The notes beneath the pieces were generated by a model. The model was not told where the DNA came from, searched no databases, and saw nothing but the letters and a program-made list of their open reading frames with translations. The position numbers and the translations under genes were made by a program. Positions 1 through 9,686 of a DNA stretch of 64,000 nucleotides are shown piece by piece. This DNA is from Xanthomonas sp. GPE 39. GTDB lineage: Bacteria > Pseudomonadota > Gammaproteobacteria > Xanthomonadales > Xanthomonadaceae. Positions within the stretch are counted from its first letter, which is position 1; every line of letters starts with the position of its first letter. The DNA lies in contig NZ_JZHZ01000007.1 of assembly GCF_000963005.1 (NCBI RefSeq), positions 2,482,808 through 2,546,807 on the forward strand. Reading direction: 5' to 3'.

Positions 1-117
1 TTCGTCGTCTTCTCAATGCTCATGCTTGGAAATGCAACGTCTCTACTTCAAAGTTCATAACACGCTCTAGGCCGCGCTCTTCGTGAACTTGCGAACCATA
101 TCAACACCTTTGGGTCC

Positions 118-693
118 ATGATCAAGAAGTTGGAGGCTTGGGATCTGGTAATCGAACGCCTTGATGACGAACAGATCTTTTCCCTGTCGCTTGAGCACAT
201 TGAGCCTTTGGCCAATCTTGCGATATCAGCGCCCCAGTCTATACGAGGCCAATTGATCTTCGCAGCGGTTGAGTGCGGGGCATTGGCCAACCCGTTTGTA
301 GGAAAAGAGCATGGATGGAATGGAAAGAGCAATGTCGACATCCGCTTTGCCAAGAGAGTGGCAGACCACTGGTCCGCATGGCCCGCACTGGCCGCATCCC
401 TCTCAGATCTTGAAGTTAGAGAACTGAACGAAGCCAGTAGTAATTTCAGGAACGACTATCAGCATGGATCTCCGCGATCATTGATCATCGGAGTCACAAC
501 GCGCACGACTTGGATAGGCCATGGAGATGGGAGCCGGGGATGGGGCATCGGCACCGAAGACCCCATCAGATTGAAAGAGATCATCCCTCATCTTAAGAGC
601 GCGCACTCTAGATCCCTGAAAGCATTGGATGTCTTCCACGAACTCTCCAAAGAATGGGTTGCCGCTATGCCGACCCTTCCAAAATCCTCATAA
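118..693 (+). CDS. hypothetical protein with HEPN-like R-x4-H motif, possibly 5'-truncated
   Basis: I do not recognise a family. The 191-residue product is mostly helical-looking and soluble. Near residue 119 it has FRNDYQH, an R-N-x3-H arrangement like the R-x4-6-H motif of HEPN ribonucleases of toxin and abortive-infection systems; this is suggestive only. No better start lies between the ATG at 118 and the upstream in-frame stop at 58-60. A neighbouring frame is open upstream and reads plausibly into this one (ending NTL just before HALGRALRELANHINTF), so the gene may be frameshifted with its true 5' end outside the window. It lies in the AT-richer stretch left of an integrase, so it is probably island cargo. 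Confidence 0.5.
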   Translation: MIKKLEAWDLVIERLDDEQIFSLSLEHIEPLANLAISAPQSIRGQLIFAAVECGALANPFVGKEHGWNGKSNVDIRFAKRVADHWSAWPALAASLSDLEVRELNEASSNFRNDYQHGSPRSLIIGVTTRTTWIGHGDGSRGWGIGTEDPIRLKEIIPHLKSAHSRSLKALDVFHELSKEWVAAMPTLPKSS

Positions 694-946
694 AATCAAG
701 GACTTCCTATACCTATTATCAGATGGGAGAGGCTTCCATCATGGTTTACTGATACTCAATTCCAGGAACATGATCCTCGCAGTCGCCTGCAATCAGCGTC
801 CCGGCCACCTCTTGGACTTGACTTTATTCCTATATACCCTAGCCTCTTGATATTATTATTGGATATGCGAGATGTTGACAATTTTTAGATCATTACTTCT
901 TATGCTTTTGGTAAGCGCCTGGATTTCCTTCAATCTTTCAATTTTG
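694..946. other. AT-rich intergenic stretch in the island
   Basis: About 250 bases with lower G+C than the chromosome to the right. Short open frames exist on the plus strand (for example one starting at 872), but none shows family motifs or clear codon bias. I see no RNA gene or convincing terminator. Confidence 0.3.
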
Positions 947-1375
947 CTATGGGCTTGGCAGGAGCAAATACCAAAAGCGAAGGCCGAACAAGTAACTTGC
1001 AGCAGCAATCAGCATGAGAAGGGGATTGAGCATCCAAAGCGAGCAAACCGCCAGCAATGACGCTGCATTTATTATTACACCAAAGACGTCCTCGAGTAAA
1101 TAATTAACGAACTGATGTCGATACTTAGCCTCATCTTTTTTTGAGACAAGAAACAAGAGCGCCGCTACAACGGCGGCGGCTACGATCAATCTACACCAGA
1201 GGTTCCAGTCCAAGAAATTGCCAATCTTAAAGGTCGCTGTAGCTGCTGCCGGACCTGAATCCTTGAAAACCCACCATGGCAATTCCACGGTGATCAGCGC
1301 TAAAAATACCCACAAGAGAAGATTTATGAAAATTCTAAACAGATAGTCATAGATTATCCTTCCACGCGATGACAT
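947..1375 (-). CDS. small multi-pass membrane protein, unknown function
   Basis: The 142-residue product is strongly hydrophobic, with about four likely membrane segments (near residues 12-33, 60-80, 97-115 and 117-137) separated by short charged loops. I do not recognise a family. The AT-leaning composition matches the rest of the island. A 62-codon hydrophobic frame on the opposite strand (872-1060) overlaps it; I prefer this frame because it is longer and has an orderly membrane topology, but with only one sequence the choice is not certain. It could be an immunity or accessory membrane protein of the island; nothing in the sequence shows which. Confidence 0.45.
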   Translation of the reverse strand: MSSRGRIIYDYLFRIFINLLLWVFLALITVELPWWVFKDSGPAAATATFKIGNFLDWNLWCRLIVAAAVVAALLFLVSKKDEAKYRHQFVNYLLEDVFGVIINAASLLAVCSLWMLNPLLMLIAAASYLFGLRFWYLLLPSP

Positions 1376-1461
1376 TAAAATCCCCTTGATTCAAAAATCT
1401 AGATGTAGATTGACCAGCGAGCGAAAGCTGCTAATTCAGAATGATCTAGGCTCACCCAAGG

Positions 1462-2934
1462 TCAATAGAAGGTGCCTTTTATGTAGACAGGCAACTGGAC
1501 AGGGAGCGAGAACCTAGCAAGCGACGCCACTCTGTCCGGCAGACTTCGCCGATCAATGTAGAACTTCTCCAACACGCCCTGCCCGCGCGCATGACCGGTG
1601 ATCGCCGCAATGGCTGAGGCCGACACACCCGCTTCATCCAAACGCGACGCAATGGTGTGGCGAAAGCCATGAAAGCCTTCCCCCTTCGCCGTGATCCCTT
1701 GACGTTTAATGTAGACCGAAAACTGTCGACTCAACTGTCGACCAAAGCCCAGTCCGGTGCTGTTGGGCAGATGCGGGAAGATCTGCGTGTGTCCTGCCTG
1801 GCGCACCTCATCGATGTAGACCAGAAAGCCGGCATCGATCACCGGCTTGGCCAATGGCACAAAACGGCGGCTGTTCTTGTTCTTGACGCTCTGCCCCTTC
1901 CCGCCCTGTCGCACGAAGAACCCTGGCACCCCATCAATCGTGTCGATGTCCTCCACCCGAAGCTGCGCGATCTCATTCACGCGCGCCCCTGAGTAAAGCC
2001 CAAGCATCGGGCCAAACCATCTGTGCGGATACTTCTTGGCCCATGCCGGGAAGGCCACCGGATCGAAGATCGCCTTCAACTCAGCATCGGTGAAGGGCTC
2101 ACCCGTGTCGTCGGCGTCAGGCGTGGCAATGGCCCGGATGCCTGCTAACGGATTGCTCGCCAGAAGCCCTGCCGACACGAGCGACGCCAAGAACACCGAC
2201 AAGCGCTGACGGTGCTTGGCAACCGTCCAGGCGGCAGGCTCGGGAACTTGATTAGTTTGGGCAAGCGCCACCACCTCCATGACCGCAAGGTCCTTATAGG
2301 GCGCACGCTTGGTCGCATTCGACGGCCACCACCGCACGACATCGAAAAAGGCGCGCACGTGGTCTACCGTCAGCTCGGACACCGCGAGATCTTGCCCCAC
2401 CGCACCCGCAAACAAACGCAATGAGTGGCGGCTTTCAAGCACCGTCTTACTGTGGAGCTTGGCACGCTCCAAGTCTCCCAAGTGATCCGCAATCGCCTTG
2501 GACAACAGCGGGCCAGACGCTTTGGCCTTGCCGGTGCGCCAGCCACTTGGTTTGGCAGGCGCGGCATTTCCGCTGACTGGATCGCGCAACAGCTCAGCAA
2601 ACAGCGCCGCATCTTCGGGCGTGTCGATCTGGGCCTTACCGAGATGCGTGCCATTGGGCAGCGTCACATCGGTCAATGTGAGTTCGCGCAGTCCTTGTTC
2701 TCGAATGCGGCGCAGCACTTCGTCCAGATCCACCGACTTCCCCTGCCTCAATGCTTGGAACGCGTTCGATAGTGCCATCCCCATGTAGGCAGACACCAGA
2801 CGCGCAGCATCGCCGGGGCGAAGATGGAGAGGGCGAACGAGATATCGCGAGCCGACTTGCCCCCGCAAATCAGGAGGAACCAAGAAGCGCACGTAGAGGC
2901 CTGACGGCCGATGCAGCAAGAGGGGCTTGGGCAA
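1462..2934 (-). CDS. tyrosine-type site-specific integrase
   Basis: A 490-residue phage/island integrase that would catalyse recombination between attachment sites. The N-terminus (LHRPSGLYVRFLVP) matches the domain seen at the front of many Xanthomonas integrases (DUF6538 type), followed by a SAM-like core-binding region and the catalytic domain. The catalytic set is intact: Arg in SGARVNEIAQL, His-x-x-Arg in HGFRHT, His in TGHARG and nucleophile Tyr459 in KFYIDRR. The start is a TTG with a GAGGT sequence seven bases upstream; no in-frame ATG exists before the upstream stop. The start region carries a short direct repeat (aacgatacct twice). The gene begins about 100 bases from the 3' end of tRNA-Gly and reads away from it, so the island extends leftward out of the window. 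Confidence 0.93.
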   Translation of the reverse strand: MPKPLLLHRPSGLYVRFLVPPDLRGQVGSRYLVRPLHLRPGDAARLVSAYMGMALSNAFQALRQGKSVDLDEVLRRIREQGLRELTLTDVTLPNGTHLGKAQIDTPEDAALFAELLRDPVSGNAAPAKPSGWRTGKAKASGPLLSKAIADHLGDLERAKLHSKTVLESRHSLRLFAGAVGQDLAVSELTVDHVRAFFDVVRWWPSNATKRAPYKDLAVMEVVALAQTNQVPEPAAWTVAKHRQRLSVFLASLVSAGLLASNPLAGIRAIATPDADDTGEPFTDAELKAIFDPVAFPAWAKKYPHRWFGPMLGLYSGARVNEIAQLRVEDIDTIDGVPGFFVRQGGKGQSVKNKNSRRFVPLAKPVIDAGFLVYIDEVRQAGHTQIFPHLPNSTGLGFGRQLSRQFSVYIKRQGITAKGEGFHGFRHTIASRLDEAGVSASAIAAITGHARGQGVLEKFYIDRRSLPDRVASLARFSLPVQLPVYIKGTFY

Positions 2935-3036
2935 AAACGATACCTCAAACGATACCTTCGGAGGTCGTTCGAGGCGGTCTTCAGCCGGGAGGAATAGCCA
3001 GCGCAGTCAATAACTTAGCGCTGCAACTCGCGAGAC

Positions 3037-3110
3037 TGGAGCGGGCGATGGGAATCGAACCCACGTCAGTAGCTTGGGAAGCTACAGCTCTACCATTGAG
3101 CTACGCCCGC
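3037..3110 (-). tRNA. tRNA-Gly (anticodon CCC)
   Basis: The minus strand folds into a full cloverleaf: acceptor GCGGGCG pairing with CGCCCGC, D stem GCTC/GAGC, anticodon stem GTAGC/GCTAC around loop TTCCCAA (anticodon CCC), and a T arm with loop TTCGATT. The discriminator is T and the CCA end is encoded (3037-3039). The 3' end faces the integrase gene, the usual arrangement when a tRNA 3' end serves as the attachment site. Confidence 0.96.
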
Positions 3111-3272
3111 ATTGCCTGCGCAGTCTATGCGTTGAGCCCGTCGTTGCGCAACAAAGCGGCGCATTCCAGAGATCACCGATAACATCGAGACGACCTGGAA
3201 ACACCCAAAAATAAACAGGCTCCAGCCACGCCATCTCCCATGGAAGTGGCGCAACCAGAGCCCTTGCTGCCA

Positions 3273-3295
3273 CCGTGCGTCTAGCCGACGCACGG
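3273..3295 (-). terminator. hairpin downstream of the esterase gene
   Basis: Perfect 9-base inverted repeat (CCGTGCGTC / GACGCACGG) with a 5-base loop, about 60 bases after the esterase stop. No T run follows on the minus strand, so it may be a weak or Rho-assisted terminator or a 3' stabilising hairpin. Confidence 0.35.
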
Positions 3296-3355
3296 CGTTG
3301 CATCACCTATCGCGTCCAACACAACAACGGACACGACAGGCGATATGGCAACCAA

Positions 3356-5176
3356 TCAGAAACTGCAGCCGAGGTTCAAGAACACCGACGTGTCGTGCGC
3401 ACGCGACTGCGCCGTGGTGGTGTCGATGCCGACATTGCTGTCCAGACCCAATAGCTTGAACCGCGCGCCCAGCACCACCGAACCATAGTTGCGGTCGAAG
3501 TTGATGCCCGGCACCGCAAAGCTGCCGATATCCGACATAGTCTGCAACCAAGCGGTGGCTTCATGATTCTTCTTGAACTCGTGATCGTAGGTAGCCTGCA
3601 GGTACGGCTTGACTATGCCGACATCGAGACTGGCCTTCCAACCAATACGGCCAACCATCGACTCGACGCTCTGGTTGTTATAGCCCAGCGCGCTGGAATC
3701 CAGGTTGCTCTCGGTGTAGCCGTCGCGCTTGACCTTCTGCCAGATCGCAGCAGCCACCGGGCCAGTCTTGAAAGGACCTAAGCCGAACTCGTAACCACCC
3801 TGCAGGGCCGCGGTCAGGTTACTGCCATCCGGCGACCCCTTGTGCTCAATGCTGGCCGGGCCGAGGTTGACCTTGCGGGTCACGTCGTAGCGCAACCAGC
3901 TGTAGCTGATCTGAGCGTTGACCCACGCTTGCTCGCCGTACCAGCCGGCAAAGCCGCCCAGCGTGGAGTCCTTCTGCGTGTATTTACCGCTGCTGTTGCC
4001 AAAATCGGCATCGACTCGACCGAAACCGCCGAAGCCGCCGAACACCCACTCACCGCGCGACCAATCCAGGCCGAACAAACCCGCCGGCGCCATGCCGTCG
4101 TACAGGTCGCCGTGCTGATAGCGCTGCATGTCGCCGCGCAGGTTGCCCCACCAACGCATGCCATCGGCCTCCGGACGGCCGTCCACATGCCAAGCCACCT
4201 GGTCCGCACGCGCGCGACCGACCATCTGCGCTGAACGCGTCAGTACCTGCTGCAGACGCGGGCCTTCCAGAATCGACAGCGTGTACTGCGACAGCAGTTC
4301 ATGGGTGTAGCCGGTCGGATGCACGCCATCGGCGAACACATACGTTTCTGGGGCAGTGGGGCTGACGTAGGTGGTCGGGTTGCAGGTAAACGACTGCGCG
4401 GTGATCTGCGGCTGACAGGCGGTCCCAGTGACATTGGTAAAACCGTACATCGCCGGGTTGGCGACCAGTTCCTGCAGCAGGTGGAAGGAGTCCACCGGAA
4501 TCACCCGCAATCCGGCGCTCTTCAGTCCGGCGAACAAGGCGGTGTTATACGCGCTGGACAGCGCCGTGCCCTGTGCCATTGCATTCGCGCCAGCGGCGCG
4601 GGCTCTCGGGGTAATGCCGAGATCGGGAACATCGGTGACCATCACGTAACGCGCGCCCGCGCTCTTCAGGCTGGCAACGATGCCCACTTCGGCCGTCACC
4701 GCATCGGCGATGGTGGAAGCCACCGGAGCACCCTGCCCGCCGATGGCGAACAAGTCATTGGCACCACCCCACACGCCATACAGAGCGTGCCGGTCGGCCT
4801 TGCCGCCGTTGGCAGCCAGATAGTTGCTGGTCTGCGTCGCCAGCGACGGCGCCACGCCAAGGGCAGTGAGATTGTCCACACCGACGCGGGCACCGCCCGC
4901 GGCATAGTTGTCGCCGATCTGGCCATTGCCATTGGCTGCGCCATTGGTGCCGTAGTGACGGGCGATGTACTGCGCCCAGACCCAGTCCGGATTGGTGGTG
5001 AACTGTCCAGTCACCGCTTGCACCGAGGCCGGCAGCAATGGACGGTAATAGCCAGCGTCGGTCAGGCTATCACCGAAGAACACCGTGCGGCTGTAGGTGG
5101 ATTGGGCAAATGCGGGCGCGGCAGCAAGCACGATGGCGACGGCAAGCGACGAACGGAACAGACGGATAGAAGTCAT
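3356..5176 (-). CDS. GDSL-family autotransporter esterase/lipase
   Basis: The 606-residue product is a surface or secreted lipolytic enzyme of the EstA type. It has a signal peptide (MTSIRLFRSS... ending AFAQ), a GDSL passenger domain with nucleophile Ser in FFGDSLTDAGYY and the Asp/His pair in DGVHPTGYTH near residue 310, then a C-terminal autotransporter beta-barrel of about 270 residues ending in the outer-membrane signature NLGCSF. The ATG at 5176 was chosen because it gives a clean signal peptide; an upstream in-frame ATG would add a non-signal extension. It is transcribed alone, divergently from thiS. The substrate cannot be told from sequence; homologues hydrolyse short-chain esters. 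Confidence 0.92.
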   Translation of the reverse strand: MTSIRLFRSSLAVAIVLAAAPAFAQSTYSRTVFFGDSLTDAGYYRPLLPASVQAVTGQFTTNPDWVWAQYIARHYGTNGAANGNGQIGDNYAAGGARVGVDNLTALGVAPSLATQTSNYLAANGGKADRHALYGVWGGANDLFAIGGQGAPVASTIADAVTAEVGIVASLKSAGARYVMVTDVPDLGITPRARAAGANAMAQGTALSSAYNTALFAGLKSAGLRVIPVDSFHLLQELVANPAMYGFTNVTGTACQPQITAQSFTCNPTTYVSPTAPETYVFADGVHPTGYTHELLSQYTLSILEGPRLQQVLTRSAQMVGRARADQVAWHVDGRPEADGMRWWGNLRGDMQRYQHGDLYDGMAPAGLFGLDWSRGEWVFGGFGGFGRVDADFGNSSGKYTQKDSTLGGFAGWYGEQAWVNAQISYSWLRYDVTRKVNLGPASIEHKGSPDGSNLTAALQGGYEFGLGPFKTGPVAAAIWQKVKRDGYTESNLDSSALGYNNQSVESMVGRIGWKASLDVGIVKPYLQATYDHEFKKNHEATAWLQTMSDIGSFAVPGINFDRNYGSVVLGARFKLLGLDSNVGIDTTTAQSRAHDTSVFLNLGCSF

Positions 5177-5350
5177 GAATGCCCTCCCGGGCAAGAACAT
5201 TGAAATTGTTTGTAGTGCAAGTAAATGAGCGAAGGAAAAAAATTGAAGCCGCATGGCAAGATGGTGCGATCTCAACCCCATCCAGACACTCACCTCGCGC
5301 CTGTGCGTAACGCAAATCGCGCACCGAAGCGCACGCTACGAAACCTTAAC

Positions 5351-5551
5351 ATGTATATCGAATTGAATGGCAGACAGCGCACGCTGTCCCCCGGCAGCAC
5401 CGTCACCACACTGTTGTCCGAGGAAAATCTCGCACAACGTCGGGTCGCGGTCGAAGTCAATGGCACGATCGTGCCGCGAGGCGCACACGCCGACCACCTA
5501 CTACACGATGGTGATCGGGTCGAGATCGTGCACGCACTGGGCGGCGGCTGA
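5351..5551 (+). CDS. thiS: sulfur carrier protein ThiS
   Basis: A 66-residue ubiquitin-like protein that carries sulfur as a C-terminal thiocarboxylate for thiazole synthesis in thiamine biosynthesis. It begins [12 protein letters not shown] and ends LGGG, with the Gly-Gly tail exposed at the C-terminus as the family requires. An open frame continues upstream, but the ATG at 5351 matches the family length. thiG, its partner, follows after about 65 bases. No thiamine riboswitch (thi-box) is visible upstream. Confidence 0.93.
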   Translation: MYIELNGRQRTLSPGSTVTTLLSEENLAQRRVAVEVNGTIVPRGAHADHLLHDGDRVEIVHALGGG

Positions 5552-5615
5552 ATCGCGATGGCCCACGACGCAGCGCGAACTCGGCAGCGCGGGTGCGATG
5601 GGCGATAATCCGCCG

Positions 5616-6410
5616 ATGAACCCTCACGCCCCACTTGATGCGCTGGTCATCGCCGGCAAACCTTATCGTTCGCGCCTACTCACCGGCACCGGCAAATTCG
5701 CCGATCTCGAACAAACCCGCCTTGCGACGGAGGCCGCCGCCGCGCAGATCGTCACCGTCGCGATCCGCCGCAGCAATATCGGCCAGAGTCCGGGCGAGCC
5801 CAATCTGCTCGACGTGCTGCCGCCGGAGCGCTACACCATCCTGCCCAACACCGCTGGCTGCTACACCGCCGAAGACGCGGTACGCACCTGCCGCCTGGCG
5901 CGCGAGTTGCTCGACGGGCACAACCTGACCAAGCTGGAAGTGTTGGGCGACCAGCGCACCCTGTTCCCGGACGTGGTGCAGACCCTGAAGGCCGCCGAGA
6001 TCCTGGTCGCCGAAGGTTTCGAGGTGATGGTCTATACCAGCGACGATCCGATTCTGGCCAAGCGCCTGGAAGAAATCGGCTGCGTCGCGGTGATGCCGCT
6101 GGCCGCGCCAATCGGCTCCGGGCTGGGCATCCAGAATCGCTACAACCTGCTGGAAATCATCGACAACGCCAAGGTGCCGATCATCGTTGATGCCGGCGTC
6201 GGCACCGCATCGGACGCAGCGATCGCGATGGAGTTGGGGTGCGACGGCGTCCTGATGAACACCGCCATCGCCGGGGCGCGCAACCCGGTGCTGATGGCCA
6301 GCGCGATGCGCAAGGCCGTGGAAGCCGGACGCGAAGCGTTCCTGGCCGGGCGTATCCCGCGCAAGCGTTACGCCAGCGCGTCCTCGCCAGTTGATGGGCT
6401 GATCGGATGA
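5616..6410 (+). CDS. thiG: thiazole synthase ThiG
   Basis: The 264-residue product forms the thiazole phosphate of thiamine from deoxyxylulose phosphate, dehydroglycine and ThiS thiocarboxylate. Family blocks are clear: [17 protein letters not shown], the [20 protein letters not shown] block, [18 protein letters not shown], and [21 protein letters not shown] with the phosphate-binding loop. The frame is open far upstream; the ATG at 5616 gives the normal start (an ATG at 5598 is the alternative). It follows thiS and is about 10 bases from trmB, so the three are probably one transcript. Confidence 0.96.
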   Translation: MNPHAPLDALVIAGKPYRSRLLTGTGKFADLEQTRLATEAAAAQIVTVAIRRSNIGQSPGEPNLLDVLPPERYTILPNTAGCYTAEDAVRTCRLARELLDGHNLTKLEVLGDQRTLFPDVVQTLKAAEILVAEGFEVMVYTSDDPILAKRLEEIGCVAVMPLAAPIGSGLGIQNRYNLLEIIDNAKVPIIVDAGVGTASDAAIAMELGCDGVLMNTAIAGARNPVLMASAMRKAVEAGREAFLAGRIPRKRYASASSPVDGLIG

Positions 6411-6420
6411 AAACACGCGC

Positions 6421-7179
6421 ATGACCGACCCGTTTTCCAGCGCCGGCGCCAAGACACCGCCCAAGCCGTTCACGGTCGAGGAAGGCCGCCGCCAGGTGCG
6501 TAGTTTCGTCTTGCGCCAAGGCCGCTTCACCCCGGCCCAGCAGCGTGCCTTCGATGCACTGTGGCCGCGCTTCGGCCTGGACTACCAGGGTCGGCCGCGC
6601 GATCTACAGGCGCTGTTCGGACGCAATGCCCCCAAGGTGTTGGAGATCGGTTTCGGCAACGGCACCGCGCTGCGGCATGCCGCCCGCAACGATCCGGCCC
6701 GCGACTACATCGGCATCGAAGTACATGCACCGGGTGTGGGCCGCCTGCTCAATGCCCTGGACGAAGACAACGCCGCGCACGTGCGCCTGTACCACCACGA
6801 CGCCGTGGAAGTGCTGCAACACGAAATCGACGACGCGGCCTTGGACGAAATCCGCATCTATTTCCCGGACCCATGGCATAAAAAGCGCCACAACAAACGA
6901 CGCTTGCTGCAACCGGCATTTGCCGCATTACTGGTGCGCAAGCTGCGCGACGGCGGCCGGCTGCACTGCGCCACCGACTGGGCCGACTATGCAGAGCAGA
7001 TGTGGGACGTGCTCGACGCCACTCCAGGCCTGAGCAACCGCGCCGGGCCGCGTGGCCACGTGCCACGTCCGCACTGGCGTCCGCAGACCCACTTCGAGAC
7101 CCGTGGCCAGACCCTGGGCCATGGCGTATGGGACTTGCTGTACGACAAGGTGGAAACAGGAGCGACAGCACATCTATGA
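6421..7179 (+). CDS. trmB: tRNA (guanine-N7)-methyltransferase
   Basis: A 252-residue SAM-dependent enzyme that makes m7G46 in tRNA. It shows the Rossmann SAM site [12 protein letters not shown], the acidic IGIEVH strand end, and the TrmB-specific [17 protein letters not shown] block that binds tRNA. Length is normal for the family with a slightly longer N-terminus. It starts 10 bases after thiG, a linkage common in Xanthomonadaceae with no obvious functional meaning. Confidence 0.95.
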   Translation: MTDPFSSAGAKTPPKPFTVEEGRRQVRSFVLRQGRFTPAQQRAFDALWPRFGLDYQGRPRDLQALFGRNAPKVLEIGFGNGTALRHAARNDPARDYIGIEVHAPGVGRLLNALDEDNAAHVRLYHHDAVEVLQHEIDDAALDEIRIYFPDPWHKKRHNKRRLLQPAFAALLVRKLRDGGRLHCATDWADYAEQMWDVLDATPGLSNRAGPRGHVPRPHWRPQTHFETRGQTLGHGVWDLLYDKVETGATAHL

Positions 7180-7281
7180 AGTGCGTCTGCGCCATGCTCC
7201 CGCCACCGACCTACACTGCCGCATGCGCATCGTGCCTGCGGTCGCTTTGCGCCTGACCCCGATCTACGAGCACAGCCCCGC

Positions 7282-9150
7282 ATGGACACCGCGCTGACCC
7301 TGACCAACGACATGAAACTCGTTCTCGGGCTCGTCGGCTTCACGATGGCAATGTTCGTGTTCGAACGCATTCGCGCCGACGTGGTGGCCCTGGTGGTCCT
7401 GGTGGTCCTGGGCGTTACCGGCCTGATCGCGCCAGAGGAACTGTTCAGCGGCTTCTCCGGCAACGCGGTGATGAGCATCATCGCCACCACCATCCTCGGC
7501 GCGGGACTGGAACGCACCGGCGCACTGAACCGGCTGGCGTCATGGTTGCTGCGACGTGCGCGCGGCGTCGAGGAACGGCTGATGCTGTTCACCACCGCCA
7601 TCGCCGGACTCAATTCCTCGTTCATGCAGAACCCGTCGGTGATGGCACTGTACCTGCCGGTCGCCGCGCGGCTGGCCGGGCGTACCACGCTCACCCTGCA
7701 ACGGCTCCTGCTGCCGATCGCCGCGGCGATCGTGATGGGAGGCGCGCTGACCATGGTCGGCACCTCGCCACTGATCCTGCTCAACGATTTGCTGCAATCG
7801 GCCAACAACAACCTGCCCTCGGGCATGGCCACGATCCAACCACTGCGCATGTTCGCGCCGCTGCCGATCGGCTTGGCGCTGTTGTTGGCCTCACTGATCT
7901 ACTTCCGCCTGCGCGGCGACAAGGTGCTGGCGGAAGAGGAACTGCTGATCAACAACGGCGTCACTCCTGCACGCACCGAGAGCTACTTCGCCCACACCTA
8001 CGGCATCGAGGGCGACGTCTTCGAATTGATCGTCAGCGCCGACAGTCCGTTGGTCGGCATGACCCTGGGCGAGGCCGAGACCATCCACAACGCCCCACTG
8101 CTGCTGGCATTGAAAACCGGCAACGATACCCGGCTGGCACCGCCGACGGAGATGCGTATCTGGGTCGGCAGTGTGCTCGGGGTGATGGGTACGCGCCAGC
8201 AGGTCGCCGATTTCGCGCAGAACCATTTCCTGCGTATGTCCTCGCGCCTGCGCCACCTCGGCGACCTGTTCAACCCCAGCCGCGCCGGCATCTCCGAGGC
8301 GGTGATCCCCCCGACCTCACGCTTCATCGGCAAGAGCGCGGCCGAACTGCGCCTGCGCAAGCAGGCCGGCATCAGCCTGTTGGCGATCAACCGCAACAAG
8401 CAAGTGATCCGCGAGAATGTCCGCAAGGTGCCGCTGTACGCTGGCGACATGCTGGTGTTCCATAGCATCTGGCAGGACTTGGCACAGGCCTCGGAAAGCC
8501 GCGACTTCGTGGTGGTCACCGACTATCCGAAGGGCGAACATCGCCCGCACAAATTCAAGATCGCGATGACGATCTTCGCCTTGACCATCTTGATCGCACT
8601 CACCTCCAAACTGCCGGTGGCACTGACCCTGATGACCGGCGTGGCCGGCATGCTGCTGACCGGTGTGCTGCGCATGGAGGAGGCCTACGCTTCAATCAAC
8701 TGGAAGACCATCTTTCTGATGGCCGGGTTGATCCCGCTGGGCTGGGCGATGGACAGCAGCGGCACCGCCGCCTGGGTTGCCGGCCACACCATCGCGCGGC
8801 TGCCAGAAGGCATGCCGGTGTGGACTCTGGAAATCGCATTGGGCTTGCTCACCACGGCATTTTCGCTGGTCATCAGCCATGTCGGCGCGACCATCGTGAT
8901 GGTGCCGATCGCCGTCAACCTGGCGCTGGCGGCGGGCGGCAATCCCACCGCATTCGCACTCATCGTGGCGCTGTCGGCCTCCAACAACCTGATGACTGCG
9001 TCCAACCCAGTGATCTCGATGATTACCGGCCCGGCCAACTACCAGCCGCGCGAACTATGGCGGGTGGGTGGGCCGTTATCGCTGATCTATACGCTGGTGG
9101 TGGTGCTGATGGTCAACCTGATGTCGATGCACTGGTGGGGCGCGCTTTAA
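7282..9150 (+). CDS. SLC13/DASS-family anion permease with RCK_C domains
   Basis: A 622-residue inner-membrane carrier of the divalent-anion:sodium symporter superfamily. The N-terminal half has repeated hydrophobic segments with the family block NSSFMQNPSVMALYLPVA and a GTSP turn. A central soluble part (about residues 210-400) contains two TrkA-C (RCK_C) modules (FELIVSADSPLVGMTLGEAE and EAVIPPTSRFIGKSAAELRLR). The C-terminal half repeats the membrane fold with SASNNLMTASNPV. The central RCK_C modules are usual for this bacterial subgroup and may bind a regulatory ligand. The substrate (dicarboxylate, sulfate or another anion) cannot be assigned. The convergent Rieske gene overlaps its last four bases. 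Confidence 0.88.
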   Translation: MDTALTLTNDMKLVLGLVGFTMAMFVFERIRADVVALVVLVVLGVTGLIAPEELFSGFSGNAVMSIIATTILGAGLERTGALNRLASWLLRRARGVEERLMLFTTAIAGLNSSFMQNPSVMALYLPVAARLAGRTTLTLQRLLLPIAAAIVMGGALTMVGTSPLILLNDLLQSANNNLPSGMATIQPLRMFAPLPIGLALLLASLIYFRLRGDKVLAEEELLINNGVTPARTESYFAHTYGIEGDVFELIVSADSPLVGMTLGEAETIHNAPLLLALKTGNDTRLAPPTEMRIWVGSVLGVMGTRQQVADFAQNHFLRMSSRLRHLGDLFNPSRAGISEAVIPPTSRFIGKSAAELRLRKQAGISLLAINRNKQVIRENVRKVPLYAGDMLVFHSIWQDLAQASESRDFVVVTDYPKGEHRPHKFKIAMTIFALTILIALTSKLPVALTLMTGVAGMLLTGVLRMEEAYASINWKTIFLMAGLIPLGWAMDSSGTAAWVAGHTIARLPEGMPVWTLEIALGLLTTAFSLVISHVGATIVMVPIAVNLALAAGGNPTAFALIVALSASNNLMTASNPVISMITGPANYQPRELWRVGGPLSLIYTLVVVLMVNLMSMHWWGAL

Positions 9151-9485
9151 AGCAGGACCACCTGTCCGGCGCGCACTGTCACCGGCACCGCATGTAGGCT
9201 CTCGCCACGACATGGGCCCGAGACACATTGACCCGCCTGCAAGTCGAACGCGGCACCATGCGCGGCGCACACCAAGTGGCCTTGGCGACTTTTCAGGAAC
9301 TGACCCGGTGCCCAATCCAGACGTCGTCCGGCATGCGGGCAGACATTCAACCAGACGCGTACATCGTCGCCATCGCGATACAGCAGCAGCGACTCGGACT
9401 CGCCGCCAAGCATGGCCTGGACCTCGATCAGTTCACCAGGGACCAGATGATGCAAGGACGCAAGCACGGCAGGAGAGTCGGACAT
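9147..9485 (-). CDS. Rieske [2Fe-2S] ferredoxin-like protein
   Basis: A 112-residue single-domain Rieske protein. Cluster ligands are visible as C-P-H (NVCPHAGRRLDW) and C-x2-H (CAAHGAAFDL), the C-x-H...C-x2-H pattern that holds a 2Fe-2S cluster. A longer frame runs upstream, but MSDSPAVLAS at 9485 gives the normal domain start. Such proteins serve as small electron carriers for oxygenases or resemble NirD; no oxygenase is adjacent, so the partner is unknown. It is convergent with the SLC13 gene. Confidence 0.88.
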   Translation of the reverse strand: MSDSPAVLASLHHLVPGELIEVQAMLGGESESLLLYRDGDDVRVWLNVCPHAGRRLDWAPGQFLKSRQGHLVCAAHGAAFDLQAGQCVSGPCRGESLHAVPVTVRAGQVVLL

Positions 9486-9686
9486 CGAACGTGGAGCGGG
9501 CAGCGACAAGACCCCCATTCTTGCATGGCGACTCCATTGGCAGCGCCATTCCCATTTCACTTGGGCGATACATACAAACGATTGAGCGGCAAGTGTTAAT
9601 TTTTTAATTAACGAATTTTTCACCACTCAGGATAAAACAGCACCGATACTGCGCGCCATCGGTTCCAACTGACACAGACATCTGCC

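Noticed and set aside
629-1060. Two short plus-strand frames (629-850 and 872-1060)
   Set aside because: No motifs and weak starts; one overlaps the 191-residue gene and the other is antisense to the better-supported membrane protein.
5177-5350. A thiamine riboswitch before thiS
   Set aside because: I could not find the conserved thi-box CUGAGA element or a fitting fold upstream of 5351.
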